Position numbers and translations under genes: made by a program | Notes under the pieces: generated by a model | What the model saw: the letters and a program-made list of their open reading frames with translations, nothing else | Told to the model about the DNA's origin: nothing | Database searches by the model: none | From: Paenibacillus_E qinlingensis | GTDB taxonomy: Bacteria > Bacillota > Bacilli > Paenibacillales > NBRC-103111 | Reading direction: 5' to 3' | DNA length: 64,000 nt | NCBI RefSeq assembly: GCF_028746185.1 | Contig: NZ_JAQIVH010000003.1 | Span: forward strand, 372,001-436,000 | Part shown: piece by piece, positions 25,834 to 34,174 of the stretch | Numbering within the stretch: the first letter of the stretch is position 1 | How the letters are laid out: every line of letters begins with the position of its first letter

Positions 25834-26706
25834 TCAATAAATCTCAGTTCCACTCTCCAATTTCGCCTTCTCCCTGTAAGCTGTCGGCGAAATACCAATT
25901 GTTCGTTTAAACATGCGTGAGAACATGAGGGGGTCTTGGTAGCCCACGGATAGGGCAATTTCGGCGATGCTGAGAAGCTGCCTGCGGAGTAGACGGCAAG
26001 CTTTTCTCATCCGAACATCGGTCAAATATCGGTAAGGGGACATGGAAAGGCGCTGCTGGAAGAGACGGCACAAGTATTTGGTGTCTAGCCCTACATGCTC
26101 AGCGATTTCGTTTAGACTGATGCGATCGGCATAGCGGGTGTTCATATACGAAACGGCATTACGTACGTGGTGTCCGACATCAGCTCTAAGTGGTGGCGCA
26201 TCGTCCGGTATGGCTAGCGTACCGAATATTTGGTACAGCAGAGCGGTCAGAAGGAGCTCTTTAGCAGGTTCCTTACGCAGCCTCATTAAATTGCCAAAAA
26301 GAGATTCAATAGGCAATGACGAGTCAGCTGTTCGGACAGGAGACAGGACAGTGAATCCGGCTAGTTCGACCAGACGGGGGGCAAACGTCCCGACAAAGCC
26401 GAACCAAGAGTAGCTCCAGGGCTCATGAGGATCGGCACAATACGAGTGGACGGTGTCTGGCATAACGAGGAACAATTCGCCAGGACCAATGGGTTCTGTT
26501 CGACCGCCCGTCGAGTAAGTTCCATACCCGCTGTGAATGTAATGAAGAATGTACATATCTCTTACGCTGGGCCCAAATGTCATGTCAGGTAGACAACTTT
26601 GCGTGCCGACCTCGAGCACAGCCAGATCAGTCAAACCGATCGGTTCGGTATAAATAAATTCCACGTGTTGCCCTCGCCTCTTCCTCAAATAGAGAAGATA
26701 TGCCAT
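25834..26706 (-). CDS. AraC-family regulator with N-terminal cupin-like domain
   Basis: A 290-residue regulator. Residues about 15-150 form a sugar-sensing cupin-like arm (YILHYIHSGYGTYSTGGRTEPIGPGELFLVMPDTVHSY). Residues about 185-285 contain two AraC helix-turn-helix motifs (ISLNEIAEHVGLDTKYLCRLFQQ and SIAEIALSVGYQDPLMFSRMFKR). It is divergent from the aldo/keto reductase operon across 71 bp and most likely controls it in response to its sugar. Confidence 0.92.
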   Translation of the reverse strand: MAYLLYLRKRRGQHVEFIYTEPIGLTDLAVLEVGTQSCLPDMTFGPSVRDMYILHYIHSGYGTYSTGGRTEPIGPGELFLVMPDTVHSYCADPHEPWSYSWFGFVGTFAPRLVELAGFTVLSPVRTADSSLPIESLFGNLMRLRKEPAKELLLTALLYQIFGTLAIPDDAPPLRADVGHHVRNAVSYMNTRYADRISLNEIAEHVGLDTKYLCRLFQQRLSMSPYRYLTDVRMRKACRLLRRQLLSIAEIALSVGYQDPLMFSRMFKRTIGISPTAYREKAKLESGTEIY

Positions 26707-26777
26707 AAGATGGGGAACTCTGGCTATTTTGATTATAAAGGATGAACACTACAATTTACAGTAGGAGGGATACAGAA

Positions 26778-27701
26778 ATGGAGTATACTACATTCGGCCG
26801 AACAGGACTTCGCGTATCGAAACTCGGGCTCGGCGGCGCACCCCTTGGAGGGGTTTTTGGACCTGCGGATGAACAAGGCGTCGAGAAGATGATCCATGAG
26901 GCGTTGGATAGCGGCATCAATTTTATTGACACGGCACCGAGCTATGGCAGAGGGGAATCGGAGCGTCGAATTGGCAGGGCGCTGAACGGCGGCAGAAGAA
27001 ACGAGGTCGTGTTAGCATCAAAGGCAGTAGGTCCGGGCGAATCGTTTGATTATGCGACGACGATTCGCTCCGTTGAGGATAGTTTGGAGCGGCTCCAAAC
27101 CGAGTGGATCGATCTGCTTCAAATTCATGATGTGGAGCAGGTTCCTTATGAAACGATTATGAACGAGACGTTGCCGGCCCTGGAGAAGCTGCGGGATGAT
27201 GGCAAGATTCGCTATATCGGGGTTTCGACAAGAATATTGTCACTTCTGGAGCGTTATGTTCGGCTAAATCGGTTTGACAGTATCCAGTTCTATACGCGAT
27301 ATATGCTGATTGATCATACGGCGAAAGACGAAGTGCTCCCGCTCGCAGCAGAGAAGGAGATTGGCGTTATTAACGGCAGTGTGCTCGGACTGGGTCTGCT
27401 TGCCGATACGCCGGCACCGTTTTTGAGGCCTAACCTTGTGTACGAAGCAACGAAGCGGATGGAGCAGCTCACGTTTTTGCGTAAAACAGAGCCATATGGT
27501 CTTGTCGAGCCAGCCATGCGCTTCAGTCTTTCGCATCCTGCCATTCACGTGACCTTGACTGGGGCTGCCACACCGGAAGTGCTGCGCACGAACTTAGCAT
27601 TTTGCGATGGCCAGGGACTAGATCCAGAGGAACTGGCAAGTGTATACGCCTTATTTCAGGGCAAAAGTTTATTTCCGGCGGAGAAGGAGGAATCGAAGTG
27701 A
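26778..27701 (+). CDS. Aldo/keto reductase, aldose dehydrogenase-like
   Basis: A 307-residue NAD(P)-dependent oxidoreductase with catalytic residues D51, Y56, K82 and H117. The pattern FGRTGLRVSKLGLGGAPLGG, then NFIDTAPSYGRGESERRIG, fits the subgroup that includes D-threo-aldose/L-fucose dehydrogenases. GGAGGG precedes the ATG at 26778; the earlier in-frame ATG at 26742 lacks a ribosome site. The next gene overlaps its stop by four bases (GTGA). With the downstream fuconolactonase-like gene it may oxidise a 6-deoxy sugar to its lactone (inference from context). Confidence 0.88.
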   Translation: MEYTTFGRTGLRVSKLGLGGAPLGGVFGPADEQGVEKMIHEALDSGINFIDTAPSYGRGESERRIGRALNGGRRNEVVLASKAVGPGESFDYATTIRSVEDSLERLQTEWIDLLQIHDVEQVPYETIMNETLPALEKLRDDGKIRYIGVSTRILSLLERYVRLNRFDSIQFYTRYMLIDHTAKDEVLPLAAEKEIGVINGSVLGLGLLADTPAPFLRPNLVYEATKRMEQLTFLRKTEPYGLVEPAMRFSLSHPAIHVTLTGAATPEVLRTNLAFCDGQGLDPEELASVYALFQGKSLFPAEKEESK

Positions 27702-29650
27702 ATACACAAGGAAACACGCTGCCAAGGATTGTAGCGGAAGAACGAATGGCTCCACCAGAGTGGGCCCTGCAGGAACAGTGGTTATTTGCTACGCTGAATC
27801 AGGCGGCGAAGGAGTTTGTAGAGCGCTACACACAGCCGGATGGGAGTCTGATTTGGCAGAAGGAATGGCCAGGTATGGACGGTTCGGATGACCCCTATGA
27901 AGGGTTCATGAATCTAGCTTTGCTCTATGTATTAGGGGGCAGTCGCGAGCTTCATGAGGTATCCCGTAAGATTTGGGAAGGGATTACTTGGCAATGGACC
28001 GAGTATGGACAAATTTCCCGAGAATTCGATGCTTACTATGATTGGATGCATCATGGTGAAGGTTATTTATTTTTGTACTTTCTGGGACTTGCTGGTCCCG
28101 TTACAAACAAGGACAGGCAGAGAGCAGTACGATTTGCCAACATGTATACGGGAGACGACCCGGATGCTCCCAATTATGATAAAGAGCAGAAGCTTATCCG
28201 ATCTCCCTTGAACGGAAGTAAAGGTCCGCGGTTCAAGGTGTCGGAAGAGGATTGGGTCACGCATCGCAGCATTCTCGACCACTATCCGGCACCGTATGAA
28301 GATATTCCTGGCGTCGATTTTGCGAGCGGCAAATGCCCTTGGTCCAACGATGAAGTCTATCAGAAGATGATTGCAATGATGAATGAGCGAATGAACCGGG
28401 GAGACGTTCCACTGAATTTGAATGCAACCGGATTGATTGCGCACGCCTTCATGCATACTGGAGACGCAACCCTCAGCGATTGGGTGGTGGATTATCTTGC
28501 AGCATGGGAAGAACGTACCCGTACTAACGGAGGAATTATTCCCGATAATGTCGGGTTGTCAGGTTTAATCGGCGAGTACAACGGGGGCAAATGGTGGGGA
28601 GGCTACTACGGATGGAGATGGCCACATGGCTTTATGACCATCATTGAGCCGCTGACGAATGCGTGTATGAACGCCGTTTTACTTACTGGAGATATGAACC
28701 AGCTTGAGTTAGCTCGTTCCCAGCTTGATGCCAATTGGGCGCTGCGGCGGGAAGAGAACGGCCAGGTACTCGTGCCGAATAAACACGGGGATAATGGCTG
28801 GTACGATTGGCGGAAGGCGCTGCCGAAATACCCAGTCTACTTGTGGACGATGTCCATGGCAGACGAGGATTTAGAGCGTCTAGAACGGATTCCAAAGGAT
28901 CACGATTGGAATGAAATTACTGTGCCTGTTGTATCAGGAAGAGACAGCCGGACAGGAAGGGAAACGAAGCACTATATCGGCAACACAGAGCCTTGGTTCC
29001 AGTACATTCGGGGGTTCAACCCAGACTATCCGAAACGGATACTGGCCGCTAATATGGAGTTGGTCGGTCGGCAGTTGGAGAAAATGCGATCGGACCAAGG
29101 CGACCCGCATGGGTGGAAAAGCGATTTTGCTGACGGAGACTTTTCTAACATTCATATCTGGCAAGAAATGTGCCCGCTATATTTTGAGTCGCTTGTACAG
29201 CTGACAATGGGGGGACCGATGCATATTTCGCACGGCGGTCTGCAGCATGCCAGGGTACGCTACTTTGATTCCCAGGAGAGGCGGCCAGGTCTTCCCCAAG
29301 GCGTATCTGCGCTTGTGGAGGCGCTTACAACAGACAGCGTGACGCTGCAGCTCTGCAATACGAGCATGTTTGATGAACGCGAGGTCGTCATTCAAGCAGG
29401 AGGCTTTGGAGAACACGAATTCACCAGTGCTCAGCGAATCGACGCAAACGGGTGTCCGCAAGGCTCGCATATGGAGCTCCAAGGTAAATGGCTGGCGGTA
29501 AATCTTAAGCGAGGTTCCGGCATTAGGCTTAAGCTTGGCATGAACCGTTACGTCAACTCGCCGAATTATGATATGCCGTGGCCGAACCCTTATGCCGCTG
29601 ATCTATTGGTTGGGCGTAGAGGAGAGGAAGGGGAAGCGGAATGTACATAG
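27698..29650 (+). CDS. Unrecognised large protein of a sugar operon, possibly (alpha/alpha)-barrel
   Basis: A 650-residue soluble protein. The GTG at 27698 has AAGGAGG seven bases upstream and overlaps the previous stop. The first 480 residues alternate helices with aromatic, acidic loops (EFDAYYDWMHHGEGYLFLYF; NGGKWWGGYYGWRWPHGF), which suggests an (alpha/alpha)n toroid like many glycoside hydrolases and lyases. The last 110 residues look beta-rich. No signal peptide is present, so it is intracellular. I do not recognise the family or a catalytic pair. Placement between an aldose dehydrogenase-like AKR and a lactonase suggests a role in oligosaccharide or sugar-acid breakdown. Confidence 0.8.
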   Translation: MNTQGNTLPRIVAEERMAPPEWALQEQWLFATLNQAAKEFVERYTQPDGSLIWQKEWPGMDGSDDPYEGFMNLALLYVLGGSRELHEVSRKIWEGITWQWTEYGQISREFDAYYDWMHHGEGYLFLYFLGLAGPVTNKDRQRAVRFANMYTGDDPDAPNYDKEQKLIRSPLNGSKGPRFKVSEEDWVTHRSILDHYPAPYEDIPGVDFASGKCPWSNDEVYQKMIAMMNERMNRGDVPLNLNATGLIAHAFMHTGDATLSDWVVDYLAAWEERTRTNGGIIPDNVGLSGLIGEYNGGKWWGGYYGWRWPHGFMTIIEPLTNACMNAVLLTGDMNQLELARSQLDANWALRREENGQVLVPNKHGDNGWYDWRKALPKYPVYLWTMSMADEDLERLERIPKDHDWNEITVPVVSGRDSRTGRETKHYIGNTEPWFQYIRGFNPDYPKRILAANMELVGRQLEKMRSDQGDPHGWKSDFADGDFSNIHIWQEMCPLYFESLVQLTMGGPMHISHGGLQHARVRYFDSQERRPGLPQGVSALVEALTTDSVTLQLCNTSMFDEREVVIQAGGFGEHEFTSAQRIDANGCPQGSHMELQGKWLAVNLKRGSGIRLKLGMNRYVNSPNYDMPWPNPYAADLLVGRRGEEGEAECT

Positions 29651-30474
29651 ATTGCCACGTTCATTTTTGGAAGCCATCGCGTGGTGATTATGGTTGGTTG
29701 AAGCCTGAGAATGAGCTGCTCTTTAAAGACTACCTGCCAGAGCAGCTGCTTCCTGAGCTGGGCGCTTTCGGTGTTAATGGGCTTGTAGCCGTACAGGCTG
29801 CCGTTAGTGCGGAGGAGGCGGTATTCCTGCTGGAGCTAGCTCAGACCTGGCCGGTGATATCCGGTGTGTGCGGAGGGCTTGATCCGTTCGGGGATCTTTT
29901 TCACGAGCAGCTTGAGTTATTAAAAGCCAATCCGCGCTTTACCGGCATTCGATTAAGCGGCAGCGCATTTCGTTCTGAACGGTCCGAGGCCGAGCGGAAC
30001 AAGCTGCGGTCGGCGTTCGCTGCGCTGATGCAGGCTGATCTCACGCTGGATCTGCTCGTACAGCCCGGAGACCTTTCAGCTGTAGCATCGTATTTGGAGG
30101 AGATGCCGCAGCTCAAGTCGGTAGTAAACCATCTGGGTTGTCCGGACATTCGGGAGCAGCGTCAGGAAACGTGGCTAATAGGTATGAAGCGGTTAGCCCA
30201 GCTTCCAGGCGTGGCGGTTAAGCTGTCCGGAATGATCACAATGGCAGGCGGATTTCATCCTGAGAGGCTTCGGCCTTACATCGATCCATTGGTTCAGTTG
30301 TTCGGCAGCGATCGACTGCTGTTTGGCAGTGATTGGCCTGTGGCCTTGCAGGCAGGAGGCTATAGGGACGTCATTGATCTGTTCGAGGCGGTGTTTCCTG
30401 ATGACCTTGCAGAGGAGGAGAAGGGAAAGATTCGTGCGGGCAACGCTAGTCGATTCTACCCGATACTATCATGA
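29641..30474 (+). CDS. Amidohydrolase, L-fuconolactonase-like
   Basis: A 277-residue metal-dependent hydrolase of the amidohydrolase-2 group. The N-terminus YIDCHVHFWKPSRGDYGWL gives the metal-binding HxH (H6, H8) and the arrangement seen in L-fuconolactone and related sugar-lactone hydrolases; FGSDWPVAL near the C-terminus supplies the conserved aspartate. It would open the lactone formed by a sugar dehydrogenase such as the AKR two genes upstream. The start overlaps the previous gene by 10 bp and the stop overlaps the next by 4 bp, which shows a tight operon. Confidence 0.87.
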   Translation: MYIDCHVHFWKPSRGDYGWLKPENELLFKDYLPEQLLPELGAFGVNGLVAVQAAVSAEEAVFLLELAQTWPVISGVCGGLDPFGDLFHEQLELLKANPRFTGIRLSGSAFRSERSEAERNKLRSAFAALMQADLTLDLLVQPGDLSAVASYLEEMPQLKSVVNHLGCPDIREQRQETWLIGMKRLAQLPGVAVKLSGMITMAGGFHPERLRPYIDPLVQLFGSDRLLFGSDWPVALQAGGYRDVIDLFEAVFPDDLAEEEKGKIRAGNASRFYPILS

Positions 30475-31115
30475 TGAGAAGGATGTATAGGGCTCAGGTG
30501 AAGGAAGGCTGCGAAGTGGACTTCACGTTCGCTTTAGCCGAAGCAGCAGCAAGCTGGCAGCACGAACTTCGGGGGCAGGGTATCGTGAGCTGCTCGATTT
30601 TTGCGAGGGGGAGCGGTGTATTTCTTTATTTTGAAATGACGAGCGAAAGCTGCGAATGGGAATGGCCAATGGCGTGCAAGCAGTTGCTGGAGACATGGCC
30701 GGGCGGTTTTGAAGGCGTGCAGCGGTATGCCGTTTCGATGATCGATATCTACCACGATGGTGAACCGGAGATGAGGGAAGATCGACTACATTCCGGCCGT
30801 GAGCGAGTCGGTATGCTTGCGCAATTGAAACCGTCGAAGTACAGCAGCTATATCTTCTATCATTACGCTATGCAGGAGGAGAAACCGAGCTGCTTTAATC
30901 CAACTTATCTCATCGGAGCACATGAGGAACTGATCTTCTCCTATCATGAACGTCCAGCGCCATCGTTCGAACATGGGGTGACGCGAATGACATGGCCAGC
31001 ATCGATTACGCCAGAGAACTGGCACACGATCATGGAGCCGCATTTTATCCCCTGGTCGGAGAGCGAGCAGGGACCTGTCCTGTGGGATAATATGGACACG
31101 CTCCTGAGCTTTTAA
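30471..31115 (+). CDS. RhaM-like (L-rhamnose mutarotase-type) protein with C-terminal extension
   Basis: A 214-residue protein. The N-terminal 100 residues (MYRAQVKEGCEVDFTFALAE, then IVSCSIFARGSGVFLYFEM) resemble L-rhamnose mutarotase, which interconverts the anomers of a deoxy sugar. The second half (QLKPSKYSSYIFYHYAMQEE, then EELIFSYHERPA and ITPENWHTIMEPHFIPW) looks like another alpha/beta unit and may be a second, diverged dimer-like copy. Standard mutarotases have about 105 residues, so this is twice the usual length. It ends the deoxy-sugar operon. The exact start among several close ATG codons is uncertain. Confidence 0.75.
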   Translation: MMRRMYRAQVKEGCEVDFTFALAEAAASWQHELRGQGIVSCSIFARGSGVFLYFEMTSESCEWEWPMACKQLLETWPGGFEGVQRYAVSMIDIYHDGEPEMREDRLHSGRERVGMLAQLKPSKYSSYIFYHYAMQEEKPSCFNPTYLIGAHEELIFSYHERPAPSFEHGVTRMTWPASITPENWHTIMEPHFIPWSESEQGPVLWDNMDTLLSF

Positions 31116-31185
31116 TCATGTATGGTTAAAATGAAGTGCCACCCTTTCCATCATTGATCGAATGGTCAATAACTTTGGATACAAG

Positions 31186-31361
31186 GGGAACCTAGATGTC
31201 TTATTCAGCTCAAATCAGCTGTAATCGAATCTGGGGGAACGTAGATGCGCTAACTGGCTTATTTTCGTAATTTATCGTGCTTTTCGGCGAAATAGGAAAT
31301 TGTCGTTCCCCTCCGATGATAATTTCGCTTATGTATCCGTAATTAAGACATCCTCGTTCCC
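31186..31361. repeat. Divergent four-unit array (locus E)
   Basis: Two direct units GGGAAC(C/G)TAGATG start at 31186 and 31235; two inverted units ending GTTCCC end at 31310 and 31361 (51 apart). The overall layout and span (176 bp) resemble the other arrays, but the unit core differs. It lies in the 428-bp convergent gap between the RhaM-like gene and the YtdP-like gene. Confidence 0.6.
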
Positions 31362-31484
31362 TCTCGAAGGAGGACGTAAGAGACAGCAAGGGCTGTCCGC
31401 TGAAGCCGCAGTGTACGAAAGCACTAGGAAATCGTCAGATTAAAGTTAGAATAATTGAGTCGGAGTCCGTTTTTGGTGATAGGA

Positions 31485-31528
31485 AGAACAACCGAGGTGT
31501 CCCAAAGGTTACTTTTGGGACAGCCTCT
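31485..31528 (-). terminator. Terminator after the YtdP-like regulator
   Basis: On the minus strand GAGGCTGTCCCAAAAG and CCTTTGGGACACCTC pair with a TAA loop, followed by a GGTTGTTCTT stretch. Confidence 0.7.
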
Positions 31529-31543
31529 TCTTTGCATTGTCTC

Positions 31544-33871
31544 TCACTGTTCTTCCAGACCTCCCGCAGGAATCTGGTCCACCGTCTGCAGTAAGCGGTA
31601 CTGTCCCGGCGTAGTCCCCATGCGGGATTTGAACAGTTTACTGAAGTAGCTGACGTTGGCATAGCCGATTTCACGGCAGATGTCCTCCAGCGAATATTTG
31701 GGCTGCCGCAGCAACTCACAAGCCCGTTTGATTCGAAGATGAATCAAATGGTCGTTAATCGTTGTACCTGTTGTTTCCTTGAAAATACGGCTCAAAAAGG
31801 ACGTGCTACGCTGTACGTGCCCGGCAACCGTCTCAATCGTGATGTTGTTATTATAGTTCTTCTCCATAAATTCGGTAGCATGCTGCAGAGTTAGATCATT
31901 CAGCTTCAACCGCTTCTCCCGATTGTGCATAATGATTTGAGTGCACATCTCCATCAAACGTGCCTCCATATCGCGAAGTGTCTGGATACCAGACAGCACG
32001 AACGGCCGATCACCGAGTACGGTGGTCATATCTCCTCCGGTTTGCACCAGTGATTTTACAATCTCCCCACTTAGTTGAAAGAAGAGTTGCTGCACGTTGG
32101 CCTTTCCCAGTCGGCGGTTGGTCACTTCTCTCGTAATACGGCTGATTGTCTCCGCACACTCCTCCTCATTCAACTGGAGCAGCGCCTGAAGCAGCTTGGT
32201 CTCTAGCTCATAGGGGTAATAATACGTCTCTTCATCCTGCTTCCAGGAGCTGACGATGGCATAGGGCACGATTTCACCTTTGCCGACATACATTTTCAGG
32301 CTGAGCGCTTCGACCGATTCTTCATAGGCGGTTTGAGCCGAATGCACACCCGAGTGGATGCGGCTAAGGCCAATCGTGGCAGTGATCCTATAGCGGCTCT
32401 CCATATTACGTTGTAGTTTTCTGGCTAGTTCAATTGGAAAATCGTCTTGATTGGCTGGGACAGCAAGAATGATGATGATGCGTTCATCGTCCCTCGCGAA
32501 GATTTCGCCGTCGATTTCGGGTCCAAGCTCTTCAATTAAGCCATATTGAAATAGATGATAATGGAGATTGCCGGTCGAGTCATTCAGCAGTGATTGTTCC
32601 TCCAACTCAATCGTCAAGATGGCAAATCGGTCAAAATTCAACTTTAATCCCAAAAGCTCCGCTGCATCCTTCTCCTGCCCACTGCTTTGCTGTGAAATCA
32701 CTCTCCCCTTAATAAGGTCGCTCAAATACTTTTCTTTAATAGCTGAACGGTTGTCGCCAAGCAACGTTTCTACCCGTTCCTTCTCGCTAAGGATCGTTTC
32801 CCGGCTATGACGAAGCCGTTCGAAAGCCTGCTGAATGAAGCTAGCTTCGTCGGCGGCAGGCAGGGGGGCTTCAGGGTTAGCTCTTTCACTGCCGCTAATA
32901 TAGGCGAGAACGCTTTTGAGCGGCCGGTATAGTCTCTGTGAGATGTAGAACAGCAGCAAAATGGCAATAGTGACGTAAAGAGCAGAAACGGCGGCTACGA
33001 TCAGTTTAATGCGGCCTAAGCCCTCAAGCAGGACAGATCGTTTGGTTAAATTGACGAACTTCCAGCCTGTCACACTAGAAGTGGTGTAGGTCACGATCCA
33101 CCTTCGATCATCGACGTAGGAGCCGCTTCCCGGGGCGGATAGCACGCTAGAATCAAACTTCCCGATAAGGGCTGCTGCTTCTTCCGTTTCACTGTAGAGC
33201 GCTTCGCCTTGGGGCCCGAGGACAAGCGTCAGCCCTTTTTTATTATGATAATGACTCAAATATTCTTTAAAGAGCAGATCAAGCTTCAAATTGATGACAA
33301 TGGCTCCATCTACCGGACCAATGAGCGGCATTTTCTGCATTAAACTGGTCGCAAGAAGTCCTTTGACCGCACTGCCAGGACGATTGGTAAGCCATACCGT
33401 TCGATTCGCGGTTTCTTCATTCATGACCGTCAGCCAAGAACGATCGGTGAAGGAAGATAACGGGGACATTTTCATATCGGAACGGGAGGTCAGTACGAGA
33501 TCGAGTTTATTGTATACAAGATAAATGGAGTCAATATAAGGATTCAGTTTCTGCTGCTCCTCCAGAAATCGTGTCAAGTCAATGAGGGAAGACACACTCA
33601 GTTTATCGTTGATTTTATGATACAAGTAGGATTGGGTCATGACCATGCTCGAGGCGATATTCTGTATCGCAAGAAGTTCTTTATGAATCAGTTCTCGCTG
33701 CTGCTCCATAATGGATTGATTATATTCAATTGAATTCTGAATGCTGGTGTCGGCAGAAATCGTATAGGTAACCGAAGAAATAAGGATGACGGTAACAATG
33801 ATGATCGCTGTCATAGATAACAGCAGCTTAACGAAGAGCGACCGGTTGCGAATCACTTGAAGACTAGGCAT
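31544..33871 (-). CDS. Membrane-bound AraC-family regulator (YtdP-like)
   Basis: A 775-residue one-component sensor. Residues 12-35 and about 295-315 are membrane helices that bracket an extracellular Cache-like sensor domain (about 36-290). A short HAMP-like linker follows (FYISQRLYRPLKSVLAYISG), then a central region (about 380-620), and AraC helix-turn-helix motifs at the C-terminus (ITIETVAGHVQRSTSFLSRIFKE and SLEDICREIGYANVSYFSKLFKS). This matches YtdP of Bacillus in layout and length. AAGGAGGG precedes the ATG. It is divergent from the importer operon at 34175, which it probably controls upon sensing an external sugar. Confidence 0.92.
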   Translation of the reverse strand: MPSLQVIRNRSLFVKLLLSMTAIIIVTVILISSVTYTISADTSIQNSIEYNQSIMEQQRELIHKELLAIQNIASSMVMTQSYLYHKINDKLSVSSLIDLTRFLEEQQKLNPYIDSIYLVYNKLDLVLTSRSDMKMSPLSSFTDRSWLTVMNEETANRTVWLTNRPGSAVKGLLATSLMQKMPLIGPVDGAIVINLKLDLLFKEYLSHYHNKKGLTLVLGPQGEALYSETEEAAALIGKFDSSVLSAPGSGSYVDDRRWIVTYTTSSVTGWKFVNLTKRSVLLEGLGRIKLIVAAVSALYVTIAILLLFYISQRLYRPLKSVLAYISGSERANPEAPLPAADEASFIQQAFERLRHSRETILSEKERVETLLGDNRSAIKEKYLSDLIKGRVISQQSSGQEKDAAELLGLKLNFDRFAILTIELEEQSLLNDSTGNLHYHLFQYGLIEELGPEIDGEIFARDDERIIIILAVPANQDDFPIELARKLQRNMESRYRITATIGLSRIHSGVHSAQTAYEESVEALSLKMYVGKGEIVPYAIVSSWKQDEETYYYPYELETKLLQALLQLNEEECAETISRITREVTNRRLGKANVQQLFFQLSGEIVKSLVQTGGDMTTVLGDRPFVLSGIQTLRDMEARLMEMCTQIIMHNREKRLKLNDLTLQHATEFMEKNYNNNITIETVAGHVQRSTSFLSRIFKETTGTTINDHLIHLRIKRACELLRQPKYSLEDICREIGYANVSYFSKLFKSRMGTTPGQYRLLQTVDQIPAGGLEEQ

Positions 33872-34100
33872 CCTGACCCTCCTTTCGTAGTGTTAGCGTT
33901 TTCAAGATGAGATGGATGACGTATTCGGCACGAAGAAAATTATAGCACAGAATGAAGTAGGAGGAAGCCAAGAGGCGAAAAACATACGAAAAATCGGATA
34001 ACATAAAGCGATAAAAACAGCTTCAGAAAGGAAAAACATAATGAAAATCGAATGAGATCATTGTGTAGTTGTGTGCCACGGGATATCGTAAAGGATGTAA

Positions 34101-34143
34101 CCGTTCCCAATTCCCGGCCGGGGTAGAACGCGTTAAGGAACGG
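34101..34143. promoter_or_regulatory. Inverted repeat in the divergent control region
   Basis: CCGTTCC (34101-34107) and GGAACGG (34137-34143) form arms around a GC-rich centre with CCCGGCCGGGG. It lies 32 bp before the lipoprotein start. It may be an operator for the YtdP-like protein or an RNA hairpin. The remainder of the 303-bp gap shows no gene. Confidence 0.4.
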
Positions 34144-34174
34144 AAATCATGATGTGAAGCAGGGGGAGATTATT

